Assembly (NCBI GenBank): GCA_020348765.1
Contig: CP070753.1
Span: 2,362,584 to 2,368,965 of the forward strand
DNA: 6,382 nt
Reading direction: 5' to 3'
From: Burkholderiales bacterium
GTDB taxonomy: Bacteria; Pseudomonadota; Gammaproteobacteria; Burkholderiales; Burkholderiaceae_E
Below, in pieces: positions 6,354-6,382 of this stretch (position 1 is the stretch's first letter; every line of letters starts with the position of its first letter). The translations under genes were made by a program, and so were the position numbers. Under the pieces are notes generated by a model. That model made no database searches, was not told the origin of the DNA, and was given only the letters and a program-made list of their open reading frames with translations.

Positions 6354-6382
6354 ATGCCGTCTGCGGACGAGGTTCGGGTGCC
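6354..6382 (+). CDS. Start of the next gene in the adaptor operon, cut by the window edge
   Basis: Only nine full codons are visible from ATG 6354 (MPSADEVRV), with a weak GGGA about 8 nt upstream. An in-frame GTG at 6333-6335, overlapping the adaptor's TAG, would add seven codons. Family cannot be read from so little. From its position behind a MacA-like adaptor, an ABC ATPase or MacB-type ATPase-permease is the usual partner, and that is inference only. Confidence 0.4.

Overview
The window is high-GC bacterial chromosome, roughly two-thirds GC by eye. It carries ordinary single-copy genes and shows no phage, transposon, CRISPR or RNA gene. The gene families suggest a Gammaproteobacterium, perhaps near the Xanthomonadales/Lysobacterales: a short ABM-domain protein starting MIVTVFR, a META-domain lipocalin-like exported protein, and a MacA-type adaptor of the 'SNTRAGTIEAC' subfamily. 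This placement is inferred from protein style only. High GC leaves long open frames opposite almost every gene. The longest, a 420-codon plus-strand frame at 52-1314, is an antisense shadow.

Left part, minus strand (1-2597). A PAP2-family membrane phosphatase (2597-1686) comes first, followed by a short hairpin and a 4-copy imperfect 10-bp tandem repeat. Next is a two-gene unit: a 70-residue unknown protein (1484-1272) whose TGA overlaps the GTG start of an amidase-signature enzyme (1275 to beyond the left edge). All of the Ser-cisSer-Lys catalytic residues are encoded, at exactly the spacing of the family. However, an in-frame TAG at 996-994 separates the lysine from both serines. As read, the amidase is a pseudogene or contains a sequencing error, unless the stop is suppressed.

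Middle part, plus strand (2598-4965). A divergent intergenic region holds a good sigma70-like promoter and two adjacent palindromes. It leads to a 207-residue protein that looks like two fused ferredoxin-like (dimeric alpha/beta barrel) halves. Then come an exported META-domain protein with a DxDxDG calcium-type loop, and a 99-residue ABM-domain protein.

Right part, plus strand (5173-6382). A complete MacA-like periplasmic adaptor carries an intact R-x3-L-x6-S TolC-docking tip and a symmetric cysteine pair on its coiled-coil hairpin. The first codons of the next gene follow, presumably the ABC transporter ATPase or permease of a tripartite efflux operon. I saw no convincing wholly new system. 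The points most worth checking are the interrupted amidase with its coupled small partner gene, the repeat array in front of that unit, and the palindrome-bearing leader at 2730-2755.
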